Part shown: piece after piece, positions 22,101 to 31,464 of the stretch
Numbering within the stretch: position 1 is the stretch's first letter
Layout: every line of letters begins with the position of its first letter
DNA from: Telopea speciosissima
Taxonomy: Eukaryota > Streptophyta > Magnoliopsida > Proteales > Proteaceae
DNA: 64,000 nt
Assembly (NCBI RefSeq): GCF_018873765.1
Contig: NC_057916.1
Location: 26,821,501 to 26,885,500, forward strand
Reading direction: 5' to 3'
Translations under genes and position numbers: made by a program
The notes under the pieces: model-generated
Seen by the model: only the letters and a program-made list of their open reading frames with translations
The model's database searches: none
What the model was told of the DNA's origin: nothing

Positions 22101-25100
22101 AGCCAATAGGGTGAAAATGCCAAAAACCTTTTACAACCTGTTTTCTAGAACTTTTCAAGTTACCATGTTGTTTTACACTGACAAGAATATATTCCTGGCA
22201 CAGTGCATGCTCCTCCCTTTTACTTGAATCATTCCGTGCCCACATCTTGATAAACCTCACATGGTTGTGATCAGATTATTATTGGTCCAGTCATCAAATG
22301 CAGCAAGACATAAAAGGCATGAAAATTCATCTGAGATTGCTTAAAGTTCTGTTATTCCTCTCTTCTACAGGGATATCCTCTAACCAGGAGGGTAAGATAT
22401 TGCAAGCATTGTAAGGCATACATATGGGGATTTGATCACCACTGTCCTGCATTTGGGAACTGTATAGGTGGTTATCCTTCATTTAATTATATTTGTACAT
22501 TTTTTTATTTGTAACACAACCAAGTTATTTATTACATTATTACATGGTATTTACCCATGCGATTCTATGAATCATGAAGTTGACATTCTTTTATGCAGGT
22601 CAAAAAAATCATGCACTGTTTATGGCTCTTCTAGTTGGATTTATTATTGCTGAGGCATCTTATGTAATGTTGTCAACTCAATGTAAGTAATAAATTGGGT
22701 GGATCATCTGAAATATATCTAATTCTATTTCATACCTTTTGGTTATTTAAATTGAATTAAATGTATCCATCCATAAAGTGTCATTACTTAGAACTGTCTC
22801 TAGCCATGGACCCCAGGCAGAGTTAGACCCACTCTTTGTATCAGGTCCGATCTGAGAAATTGTTTAGGCTTAAATTTAAACCCATCTTGTGATTCTCACA
22901 ATCTGATGTCACTTTTGGATGGTGAGCATCTAAACTTACCTTGGATGCTTAGGATCATCCAGTCATGTGGCTGTTGTTAAACCAGATGAAATGTTTAATA
23001 TTTTATTGGAGGCAAGGAATCGTCAAATGATCGTATAGGTTTTATTTGAGCTAAATGCAGAGCATCCTTGTGCTACTCTTGATCTATGAAGCATTGCGAA
23101 TATACTTTTATTAGGTTTTCTTTCCTTCTTTCTTTGGGGAGGGGTGGGGATGACCTCCCTTAGTAGTTATGATGTTTGTACATCATGTGCTTATATCATT
23201 TATTATAGCTCTAAAACGATGACAGACAATATCATGGCATTGTCTAGTTGATCTCCATAGTGGCAGTGCTTAATAGAATAGTGCTGTGTCCTGGATTCTA
23301 GATGATTAGTATGGGTTAGAGTATTCAGTTCATTAGATTAGTGCATCCTTGGGATGCTTGCTATTGTTTCATTTGTTTTGAGTTTAATAGTTAGGCATTT
23401 TTTTTTAAGACTAGAAAAGAAGGGGGAAAAGACTTGTTTTCTGCCAAATGAAGGACAGAAGGAAATTGCATTGGGAAATTTTGAGACTAATATTCATATT
23501 TTCATGAAATTGATTGAATGCCGCATCTCCTCTTTTGTTTTTTGTGGTTGGAAGTGGAACAAGCATGAGAAATGGGAAAACAAAACCAAGCATGAATTCA
23601 TGGATTTAGTACAGCTAGTCAAGTGGGTTCTCTAATCTGTGACACATCCAATACAGGAATGATGTATATTATTCTTGGGTACTTTATCCTAAGGTTTTGA
23701 ATCTCAGTTTGGGCTTGGTTAGTTGTTTTGTCATGGCTCAACCAAAATCTTTTCTGAAGTGGTTTAAGTCAAAGCCAAAGAGAAACCCAAAATAGAAACA
23801 ACGAATTTATTCTTAACCTCTTATGTTATTTCCCTGATGTTTCTTACCTTCTTCAATATCTTATCATCCTTGTCCTGCATCTTCTGTATTCATTCTCTTT
23901 CTTTCCTCGTTATTCTTTATTTCTTTCCCATACACGGAACTCTTTTTGAAATAATAAACTGCTTCTGTATCACTTTCCTCTTCCAATCTCTTTGACCTTT
24001 TCCTACTTCTTTGATTGGTCTTTTTCTTTCATATCTATTATTCATTTCTTTTCCATCCACAAAAGTCATGTATTTATTCCCTTTGTAAGGCATGAATTTA
24101 TTATGCACTTCGTTTGGATTCCATTACCTCGTAAACAGAACAAAATCCAACATTTTGGGATTTTGATCAGATTACTATAACCCCATTCTTTTTTTTTGGT
24201 TTGGGGGGGGGGGGTGGAATATGGGTGGGCAAGAGAGGAATGCTTTACACGTGGGCTAGCAGTCTGAATGCCAATTCATGAGTCAACTGAAGGCATGGTC
24301 CGAGGGAACTGATACGTGATGAGAGATGGTATAGCTCTCTAAAGTATGCATAAGGACATAATATACAGCAAGCATATTGGATTGGTTTAAGGTTTCCTTA
24401 GTAAGCGGCAAGGGATTTATTTAAATTAGATAATATATTCTGTAACAATGTTTTGGTATGATTCTTGGTGTGGTATTCCTTGTTTACCTGGTGCTATTTG
24501 AGTTAAGTTTGACTTTTGAAGGCCAAGGCAAAGTTAGTTCATTTTAATGGTTTGTGTTTTCTTTTTTCTTTGTCCTTATATTCTGATGCAGTGTTACCTT
24601 CTTACTCTGGATTGTAGTTATCACGGTTTCCCGGTCCATTGGCGAAACTGTATTGGAGGTATATAATTGCAGTTTATTCCTTGACCCCTGATTTTACAGA
24701 TGAATCATTTTCCATAATAACTGATTAGGGAGTGGTATTTCTAGTTGGGCCGATTTGGAGGATTCTCCAAGCCAGCCTTAGTTCTGTGACGTGGCAGGTT
24801 GACAGCTGTAATTTTATGGACAAGTGGACCCTAGGGGCCCCTACTAACAGTCAAGTCATTGCAGTTAGAGTTGGACAAGTGGCAAAATCAAGTATTGATG
24901 TGCACACCAAAAAATGGACTGCTGAGAACTGACAAATATAGAAATACATGAACATACATAGGGGCATTTTGATTTGGTGGGAAAATTGACACATGGCAAA
25001 TCCAGGCCATTCCCTCGATATCCAACTGTCAGAATAGCTAGATCAGCCCTTCATGTGGCAGAAATAGGTGGCCCGCTTAGAGAACTTCACCAAGTGGGGC

Positions 25101-25942
25101 AGTGTAGAAAAACGTTTGCCAAATTATCATACAACTAATCATAAGAAACTTCACAGCACCTGATTATATTTTTACAATTTTGATTTTGTGTCAGTCTAAT
25201 CCAGCTAGCAACTTGGCTACCAGTACAATGCTATTCTGCCTTATTCAAGTTCTATGGCAGGTGTGTGGGAAAAAAACAACTAAGTTCTATAGAAGGTGTT
25301 CCTTTCTTTATTGTTTATTTATTTCTGTTGTCTGCAGAAAAGTTTGCTCTTATCAACATGTGCCAGTAATGGATTCATGATGGCAATTAGGTCTGATGAC
25401 TATCTAAGAAGTTTGATTTGGTGAATGGACAGGTGGTATTCCTCACATGGCATATTTATTGTATATGTTTCAACATCAAAACTGATGAGTGGGTAAGTTC
25501 ACATGAACCAATTTTTTCATTGAATTCTTTAGAGGCAATTGTGAGGGTCCTGAGGATCAGATCACAGCCAGTTTATGTGATCCTCAGATTCAGCATGTTA
25601 TGGGTATTCAAGAGGCAGAACATCAAAATTACATCTGGTGCTCTGCACCCTTAGTTTGTGAGTATGACTTCAGAATTGTCTGCAGATAAATTGGAGGAAG
25701 TATCCAGAGTTCCAACTCACTGTACAGTGTCAACCAGGTAAATTCATGGTGGGGGGAACTGTGTGGATTCAACTTCACAATAATTTTTTGGGGTTGGGCT
25801 TACAAACTAAATATGTTATCTTGTTTCTTCAGGGCATACCCTGGTTGAAACAAAGTTTAGGAATCCATATGACACAGGTATATTAAGCAATGTGAAGGAG
25901 TTTTTGGCAGCAAGTAAGAGCCAATTTTGGTGCACGTGTTAA
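10140..25942 (+). CDS. DHHC-type protein S-acyltransferase, 12 exons
   Basis: Exons: 10140-10293, 10373-10507, 14821-14887, 15074-15152, 15243-15356, 22371-22467, 22599-22682, 24618-24658, 25195-25260, 25433-25492, 25686-25737, 25833-25942. All introns are GT..AG, the phases agree, and 1059 bases give 352 aa. It should transfer palmitate to cysteines of membrane-associated proteins. [14 protein letters not shown] places DHHC at residues 205-208 with catalytic Cys208. A TTxE-like KTDE lies at 295-298 and a PaCCT-like NPYDTG at 327-332. Hydrophobic segments lie near 15-60, 75-95, 101-118, 221-240 and 264-290, fitting a multi-pass membrane enzyme. The cysteine-rich domain is reduced: the usual first CxxC and HC pair are missing and only CKHC precedes DHHC. 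The start at 10140 is the first Met in the frame after an upstream stop. Introns 2 (4.3 kb) and 5 (7 kb) are swollen by retroelements. A donor AGTAAG inside the last exon (near 25912) could give another C-terminus. Confidence 0.88.
11062..11475 (+). pseudogene. RTE LINE reverse-transcriptase fragment
   Basis: The open frame includes [12 protein letters not shown] (RT block A, catalytic Asp present) and FFVDDIVLV (RT block C; plant RTE copies normally read FADD). It is 137 codons, far short of a full LINE ORF. Surrounding sequence continues the homology in other frames. Confidence 0.85.
11752..11967 (+). pseudogene. RTE LINE C-terminal fragment
   Basis: The frame reads [27 protein letters not shown] and [16 protein letters not shown], the conserved region downstream of the RT domain in plant RTE elements. 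A stop at 11965 interrupts it; homology continues to about 12140 ([11 protein letters not shown] and [10 protein letters not shown]-like). Confidence 0.85.
12557..12792. repeat. 118-bp tandem duplication in intron 2
   Basis: Copies 12557-12674 and 12675-12792 both begin CTAGTTAGT and run through GTGTGACAAATAAAATAGAT to ATCTGGGTCATCAA. They differ at only a few bases. The unit is not repeated elsewhere in the window and does not look coding. Confidence 0.9.
13589..13700. repeat. 56-bp tandem duplication in intron 2
   Basis: Two copies (13589-13644 and 13645-13700) share CAGCAATGrTGsCCAACrAT and TATTTCCTTAGAAGGAATG, followed by AGAAAAACCT. A GA microsatellite follows directly at about 13703. 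Confidence 0.85.
13914..14794 (-). mobile_element. Solo LTR A, flanked by TAAAG
   Basis: The LTR spans 13919-14789 (871 bp). It is bounded by TAAAG at 13914-13918 and TAAAG at 14790-14794. On the minus strand it starts TGATGTAAATAAGTC and ends TTTTACATTA, so the expected final CA has become TA. A TATA-like CTATATAAG lies on the minus strand near 14490. It is the same family as 16370-17513 and 17666-18389. It ends 31 bases before exon 3 of the S-acyltransferase, so it lies next to that splice acceptor. No internal region or partner LTR is present, so it is a recombination remnant. Confidence 0.9.
14030..14161. repeat. 33-bp tandem array inside solo LTR A
   Basis: Four units of 33 bases, beginning at 14030, 14063, 14096 and 14129, each starting GAACAATrGGAAGTAAGAAT, plus a partial fifth. 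The related LTR at 17666-18389 has only a single partial unit, so the expansion is specific to this copy. Because 33 is a multiple of three, the minus strand shows an 11-residue hydrophobic repeat that has no coding meaning. Confidence 0.92.
16012..16210 (+). mobile_element. Au SINE with target-site duplication
   Basis: The body is 16026-16196. It has the 5' GGGCGCGCCTTGGTGCAACG, an A box (TTGGTGCAACGATAAGG, 16039-16055), a B box (GGGTTCGAATC, 16082-16092) and the GTAAGGTTGCGTACA core of the plant Au SINE family, ending in a T-rich tail after GACGCCC. The flanks are TAGTAAAATCyAAT (16012-16025 and 16197-16210, one mismatch). It lies sense-oriented in intron 5 of the S-acyltransferase. Confidence 0.92.
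16365..17518 (-). mobile_element. Solo LTR B, flanked by CACGA
   Basis: The LTR spans 16370-17513 (1144 bp) between exact 5-bp repeats CACGA (16365-16369 and 17514-17518). On the minus strand it starts TGATGCAGGTTCATC and ends GACTACATTA, the same terminal pattern as solo LTR A. Its proximal half (about 17035-17513) is clearly similar to LTRs A and C, including AGTCTTCTATATAAG and the GGGCCT/GGGCTTTTG-rich leader. The distal half diverges and has its own 200-300 bp of T/G-rich sequence. It is probably a subfamily. Confidence 0.88.
17612..18687 (+). repeat. 5' LTR, split by a nested solo LTR
   Basis: It starts TGCTAAAGTGTGTAATCG and ends GTTTTGTCACA. Without the nested LTR C and one target copy it is about 347 bases, close to the 358 bases of the 3' LTR. 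The 3' LTR shows the uninterrupted site GGGATCATGTCTAATAGC, which proves the nesting order. TATA-like GATAATATAAAGG lies near 18531. Confidence 0.9.
17661..18394 (-). mobile_element. Solo LTR C nested in the 5' LTR
   Basis: The LTR spans 17666-18389 (724 bp), with flanks GATTA (17661-17665) and GATCA (18390-18394). The empty site in the 3' LTR reads GATCA, so the left copy has one mutation. On the minus strand it starts TGATGTAGATGAGCC and ends CTTACATTA. It is closely related to solo LTR A over its whole length apart from the 33-bp array. Confidence 0.92.
18980..19240 (+). pseudogene. Captured host gene piece, seven-TM-receptor-like
   Basis: Within the Copia-type element, one frame reads [20 protein letters not shown] followed by FQIGD. 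A second frame (+1 shift near 19091-19101) reads [16 protein letters not shown] and [17 protein letters not shown]. From memory of the family, this resembles the N-terminal extracellular/lumenal region of plant lung-seven-transmembrane (GPR107/108-like) receptors. The coding signal is clear because two adjacent frames give protein-like text that fits one family, but the family name needs a search. The shift and the lack of downstream TM domains make it a gene fragment. No intron is evident in the segment. Confidence 0.6.
20254..20510. repeat. ~34-bp degenerate minisatellite
   Basis: About eight imperfect units of 26-34 bases with the core GGTCTGCAGTAACCTATrCTG are joined head to tail. The first two units use GGTTCCCAACAACCTTAT. 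The array lies in the 3' half of the Copia-type element's interior, upstream of the polypurine tract. Confidence 0.85.
20768..21125 (+). repeat. 3' LTR of the Copia-type element
   Basis: It is 358 bases, beginning TGTTGAAGTGTGTAATCG directly after the polypurine tract and ending GATTTTGTCACA. It contains TATA-like GATAATATAAAGG near 20975 and a CT-rich leader. Its alignment with the 5' LTR is collinear on both sides of the nested LTR. Confidence 0.9.
21131..22370. other. Distal part of S-acyltransferase intron 5
   Basis: No exon is seen; frames are short. It contains a G9 run near 21147, a GT microsatellite near 22066-22082 and the polypyrimidine tract with the acceptor CTTCTACAG before the DHHC-motif exon at 22371. 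Confidence 0.5.
22683..24617. other. S-acyltransferase intron 7
   Basis: A 1.9-kb intron. An earlier acceptor at 24591 (ATGCAG) would add 26 bases and bring an in-frame stop, so the acceptor GATTGTAG at 24617 is required for a continuous protein. The remaining sequence has no recognisable exon. A poly-G run lies near 24206-24216. Confidence 0.55.
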
Positions 25943-26506
25943 AGATCCAAATGCTTGGGTAAGATGAGGCATTTTATTGGGTTTTTGGGGTGGGGTGGGG
26001 TGGGGGGGGGGGAGCAGAGCCTTTGGCCCATTGCTGGTTTTCTGTACCAGGATCATGAGGGTGTACATGATCCAGATTATCTACCTAGACAGAAGAAATG
26101 GAATAATAGGAAACAAGCTTTTAAAAGATTGGAATAGAGGAGGTTTTTTGCTTTGGAGGATTTCAAATGAGCTTAGCTGAAGGAGATTGCTTATTATGGA
26201 GTGTTAAGGCACATGAAAGAAGGCTTTCTGATACAATGGAGAACATTGACGAGGCTTTGATCAAGTTTTGCCACTGGGGAGAGAATACGAGACCTGGACG
26301 TATAGGAATCATTGGTGAACTTCCAGCCAGAAAAGGGAAACAATGACCGTATCTTCAATTGCCCAAGTATCCATCCAATTCGTGCCATGTAAACCATTGT
26401 ACATAAACCCCATTGTTTTTAGGTGAATATACCAAATAAGATGTAGATCTTCCCCCTTCAAAAAGAAAACTAGTGGTATTAACGTGGTAGCAGTCTATTT
26501 TTTACG

Positions 26507-26795
26507 CAACACATTGATCACCATATTGCAAATATGAACTTTAATGGAGGTGGCAGGGTAGTGCTATTTTCCAGGTTGTTTGACACCTTTCCAGACGTGA
26601 GGTGAACTGCATAATCAAATCACCCACTTTTGACTTCCAGTCAAAACCAACACATTGATCACCATATTGCAAATATGAACTTTAATGGAGGTGGCAGGGT
26701 AGTGCTATTTTCCAGGTTGTTTGACACCTTTCCAGACTTGAAAGTTGAACTGCATAATCAAATCACCCACTTTTGACTTCCAGTCAAAACCAACA
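26507..26795. repeat. 141-bp tandem duplication
   Basis: Unit one starts at 26507 and unit two at 26648; both begin CAACACATTGATCACCATAT and end with CTTCCAGTCAAAACC. They are nearly identical, with a small change at CCAGACGTGAGGTG versus CCAGACTTGAAAGTTG. A few bases of a third unit follow. Confidence 0.92.
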
Positions 26796-28898
26796 AGATC
26801 AAGCATTCAAGCATTCACCTCTATAAGAGTTAAGTTCTTTTTTGAAGCACGACAAATACAGTCATTGGTTCAGCTATATAACAGCCATTCTTCTATACTA
26901 ACCACGTCTCTGATCATTAAAAAAAAATGAAAGAAAAAAGGGGCGTATTCAAAAAATTGTATAATTCGAAATCGATCCATGTATCCCGGAAGACAAAGCT
27001 GAATCAGTGTACTGGGCCCTAGGAACTCATTTTGACTGAATCAAGGGGGCAGATGGGACTTGGGAGGAGAAGGAGGAAGCAATTTGGGAACACCCTTTTT
27101 TTTTTATTTAAGCAATTTGGCTCTTCTTAGCCGTGGTGGGAGCCGTAGGGTCCTGCCCAGCAAAACAAGATGGGTTTTGATCATTTCACAGATAGGATCC
27201 AAGTCTTCCCCCCAAACCCCCCCTGTTTTTGTTGGGCTGAACCCTCCAGCTCCCGCCTAGGCTGGAGGAGAGCTATATCCAGGAGGAAGAAGGTCTGTAG
27301 GAATGTCTTGAATTTCTGAAGTAGTTAAATCGAGATTGACTCAATCTTGTATCAGAACAATCTGACGAGATATCAGAACGACAAGAGGCTTGATCCAAGG
27401 ATTAATAGCTTCCACAAGGAAAGGTGGTTTCTAGGTTGCGAGCTTAGCCACTGAACATTTCTGTTGCAGGTTCCCATGGTGACCACCTGAGAGGCTGAGA
27501 GGCCCAGATCTTCAATCTTTCTTTAAGATGTTTTACTGAATGAAACTAACTATTATGTTTCATAAGATATGACAACACGTTTCGTAATCTCGGGTCAGTA
27601 CCAGCCATGAAAAATGCCAAGATTTGACCGATCCGTCAAGGTATTCCTGGATCGGTTAACTGACTCAACTCTGTTGGATCGGCCGATCCGATACTTGCCA
27701 TATTTTTTGGGCTTTTTGACCTTTGTTTTTTGAAAATTTTACCGATCCAGACCCATTTTTAATTTAATATTTTTGATCGAACCAAGTCTGATCCAGTGAA
27801 ACCTGGATTTTGGTCATTATTTACCGATCCAAGCTGAGTTTGACCGATCCAGAGTCTGATACCTGGATTTTGAACCTTGTATGACAAACCTAGATCTAAT
27901 ATTGAAAAGAATTAGATTGGAAATCACTTCAACCCAAAATGAAACCATTCGCTCTTGTTTCTTTCTTCTGGAGTTGCAGACAACCATGGACATAAGGAAG
28001 TTGAAAGGATCAATTACAATTCCAGCCAAACCTAGAATATAAATATCCTAACCAATGCTTATAATATAAAAACGAAAAAGCAACAGATCTATCAGAACTA
28101 TTTAAAATGATCAATTTCAATTTCACATAATGAGCTGCTAAATATATTTACTTCATACAGTCAGGCTAATTGACCGCACACAGTTCACAAATTTCCAAAG
28201 GAAAATTAAATAAACAACCTTAACTTGCAACAACTGTAAATACATATAGGAGAAGGTATTCATACACAGGAGATTCTCCCATCAACTCCATCAAATAGCT
28301 GAGGTAGGAGTTTTTATAACATTTTAGACTGCATTTTAATGCAGGTGATGTACATACCCGGCCATGCATGAAAATTTTTGTCATACATACATAAGGCCAT
28401 TTTTTTTTAACTGTAGCACCTTGGTGATCTCCCAAGCCATAAACCCATCAATTGTTTAAACTTCATTCCATCCATACCCTTTCTGGTACAGCAGAAAAAT
28501 GTCACTAGACTTTGATGCTGCCTGGAAAAGACAATTCAAAATCTTTCTACAATTATATATATTTTTTTTGGGTGGGGGGGGGGGGGGAGGTGGTGGTTAC
28601 CAGTGTACCACTGTGTAGAGGTGTTTCTAGTCTACTACATTTTTTGAAGGGAAGCTTCACCTCTGCAACCTATTTGAAGGGAGGATGATGGGGTTAGGTA
28701 GGATGTGAAACCCAGGGTTTCAGACTAAACACCCCTCTTACAAGATCCCCAAGTCATCCAAAACAGAAAAGTCAACCTTCTCAGATGAAGGTGAAATTCT
28801 AGCAATCGGCTCAAAACAAATAGAATAGGTTATCTTCAGAATATAAATATGATTAAATGGTCAAGGTTGAACATCCAACAAGATGAATCAGATCTAAT

Positions 28899-29517
28899 TA
28901 GTTTAGAAGGAAGGACAATTAAGTTAATAGACCATACATTCTAACGTTTTTGGTCCCACCGACTTGATTACTCTAAGATCCTTGATGACTGTCTCAGCAG
29001 CATCTATTACTATTTTGCCTGAAGTTCGCCATCTTTTGGTTCCATGGGATAATAGGGTTCCACTGTTACTCCCAGTTGATCTTTTGGTTGGACTCTAAAA
29101 CAAACATGGCTGGTGATGGCAACAGAAGAGATATCTTTAAGTTTTGGATGAAAACCTTTCTTGCTGAAATGTGTTAGGGTCACGGGTGCTATGGTTTCTA
29201 CAAAGGGAAGTAATATTGGGTGGGGCATGTTCTGGTTGCAAATGAAGGAGCTCGCCATGGACTGTGAAGAAGGGAGGAGGAGGAGGAGGACCAGTTTTTC
29301 TATATACATATATATATATATATGCGTGTGTGTGTGTGTGTGTGTGTGTGTACCCTTGAGCTTTCAACTATTTACAAAAACACCCGTGAGTTTTGATATT
29401 TACGCATGCCACTCCTACTTTCCAAAATATTCAATAAGTAAACCCAGTCCATTAACCTGGGACCAAAAACGTTAGAATATATCCTCTATTGACTTAATTG
29501 TCCTTCCTTCTAAACTA
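28899..29517. mobile_element. Inverted-repeat element with ~59-bp arms
   Basis: The arm 28899-28957 (TAGTTTAGAAGGAAGGACAA to CGTTTTTGGTCCCA) is the reverse complement of 29458-29517 with a few mismatches. The 500-bp interior holds a TA then TG microsatellite (29304-29352) and an open minus-strand frame of 99 codons (29010-29309) that is not recognised. It could be a small DNA transposon or two copies of a repeat in opposite orientation. No flanking duplication was confirmed. Confidence 0.6.
29304..29352. repeat. Compound TA/TG microsatellite
   Basis: A run of alternating TA (about 29304-29324) passes through GCG into about 12 TG units ending at 29351. Confidence 0.95.
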
Positions 29518-29899
29518 AAAAGAGCCATTACTCAAATCTAAAACTGAAAATCCAACAAATAAGAGATTTCTAGTTAATCAAAATCAGAGAGTCAGATCAG
29601 CCAAGAAAGCTGATCTAGTTCCCTTCATAAATAATTACTTCAAACCCCAAAAGATGATTCAGATCTAAAGTTGGATTAAAAGTATTTTGAAAACTTCAGG
29701 TCAGGAATATGAACTAGGACAGATTTGCGGAGAAAATTAATAGCAACAAATAAAGGGATCTGATTCTAACCAAATCCTGGTCGAAGGACTGCATTGGAAG
29801 GCCTTGAATGGCCCCAAGTCTTACATTGATCTGATGGACAGCTCAGTCTAAGGTTATTAAACAAATCAGACTGAAAATAAGGCTAAAACAGGGTAATCG

Positions 29900-30489
29900 C
29901 AGGTTAGGAAATCAGATAATCTATGTTTAAATCCAATTCGAACAGAATACTTAGGAATAGCAATTGAAGATCCAGATTAGAACCACTTGAATTAGAGAAT
30001 CAAACAAGACACAGCAAAATCAATCGATAGAAGATTCAAATCAGTAACTTGTTTGTAGTATAACAGAGTATATAAAAGAGAAGAAGGATAACTAAGGCTT
30101 CCAACCAACTGGATCAGAATCTCACTATCCAAGGCTTCACAACATGACTGAATCACACAGCTCTAATGAATAAACTTCAAACATTATTTCTTCAAATCGT
30201 ATGGAGCCCTTGGCTCTTACAAGCTTTATATTGAAAACTAAAACAGAATCCTAATCAGACTATGAAATCAAATCCTATTGCTAATAACAAAACATAGTTG
30301 AAAAAGGAAACATAATCCTAATAGGGAAAAACCTCCCATGCAACTGAGGGAGTTATAATCTATTTAAACTTCTTAAATTAAAATCTAAATAGCTCACTAA
30401 GCCCACAGGTGGGCTGGACTCGGCCCCTATAGAGCTGGGCCTGGCTCTTCTTCTTGAAGGAGTATGTGATGTACTCCTGACCTGCATCA
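29900..30489 (-). mobile_element. LTR-like stretch of the solo-LTR superfamily
   Basis: On the minus strand it starts TGATGCAGGTCAGGAG at 30489, like solo LTR B. It continues through a GGGCC-rich leader to a TATA-like AATATAAAGCTTGTAAG, the same order of landmarks as LTRs A-C. The low-coordinate end was not found, so neither length nor flanking duplication can be given. Confidence 0.4.
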
Positions 30490-31464
30490 GAAACCGTTCT
30501 GTTCACGATCTGCTTCTCAACCCTCCACAAAAAGATTTGAATAATTGATGGTTCCCTCCCTAAATTCCACCAGAAAAAAGAGCTTTGAATCCACAGCAGC
30601 TAAGCAGTATACTCCATCTCCATGAGGGATCTAATCAATGTAAAGTCAAGCACTGCGAGTATTGTAAATTGTAAATACATTTTGGATGGGATATGATTTT
30701 AGGAAGTGTATTGTGATAACGGCGCCTATGATCATTTTAAGAACATATCAAGAGCATTTGCGGCAAAAACCTAATGCATTATACCAAATATCATCCTCCA
30801 CAGTGGATGAAGAGATGAATGTCCCCTCTGAGTGCAGAGCATCAATCCCTTATTATGCACATCAACAGCCAAAATAAGGAAAGGCTTCTATTATCAGTTC
30901 TGCACTAAAATATTTGAATGAAAAGAGAAGAAATACATAAAACACACTTCAAAATGTAGAGAAAGAAAGATGATTCTGTTATTTGAATCACATTACAACA
31001 GAGGGGACCTTGATTCTATACCAACAACAAAAAAGAAAAAAGAAAAAAGAAATTACAAGTATACAGCAGCAACCCCGAGACTAATCAATTTTGCAGTAGT
31101 AAATGTTCTTTCCATTATCATAATCAGAAAGAGGTTCAACACCAATGATAGATAGAAATTAACAGTTGTACATGATGTTAAAGACCACGATAAGTAATCT
31201 AGATATTTCCTAGTAACGGATAAATTTCATGCCAGAAGGAAATAGCAAAAAGCATTGGAAACAAGACCGGCAAATTTGAAATATTTAAGCTGAAGAAACC
31301 TATCCATTATGAAAAGCTTGAAAAAACAAAACACAATTCTGCAAAACATACTAAGGATTACAAAAGTTGCTTAATACCGCATAAGAATGAGTTGAGATGT
31401 TAGAAAACATACACACAGAGTGTCTTCCTAATCAAAGAGGAAGTCTCAGACCCACAAAGCATTT

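Larger units (their letters stand above)
25943..31464. other. Intergenic region between S-acyltransferase and dyskerin
   Basis: The first few hundred bases are probably 3' UTR of the S-acyltransferase. Beyond that no gene could be supported. It holds the 141-bp tandem duplication, a GATCGG-rich block (27620-27860), an inverted-repeat element (28899-29517) and an LTR-like stretch (about 29900-30489). Poly-G runs occur at 26003-26012 and about 28575-28587. Confidence 0.5.

Noticed and set aside
24592-24658. Longer version of S-acyltransferase exon 8 from the acceptor at 24591
   Set aside because: It brings an in-frame TAG after exon 7, while the acceptor at 24617 restores phase and continues the membrane-loop sequence.
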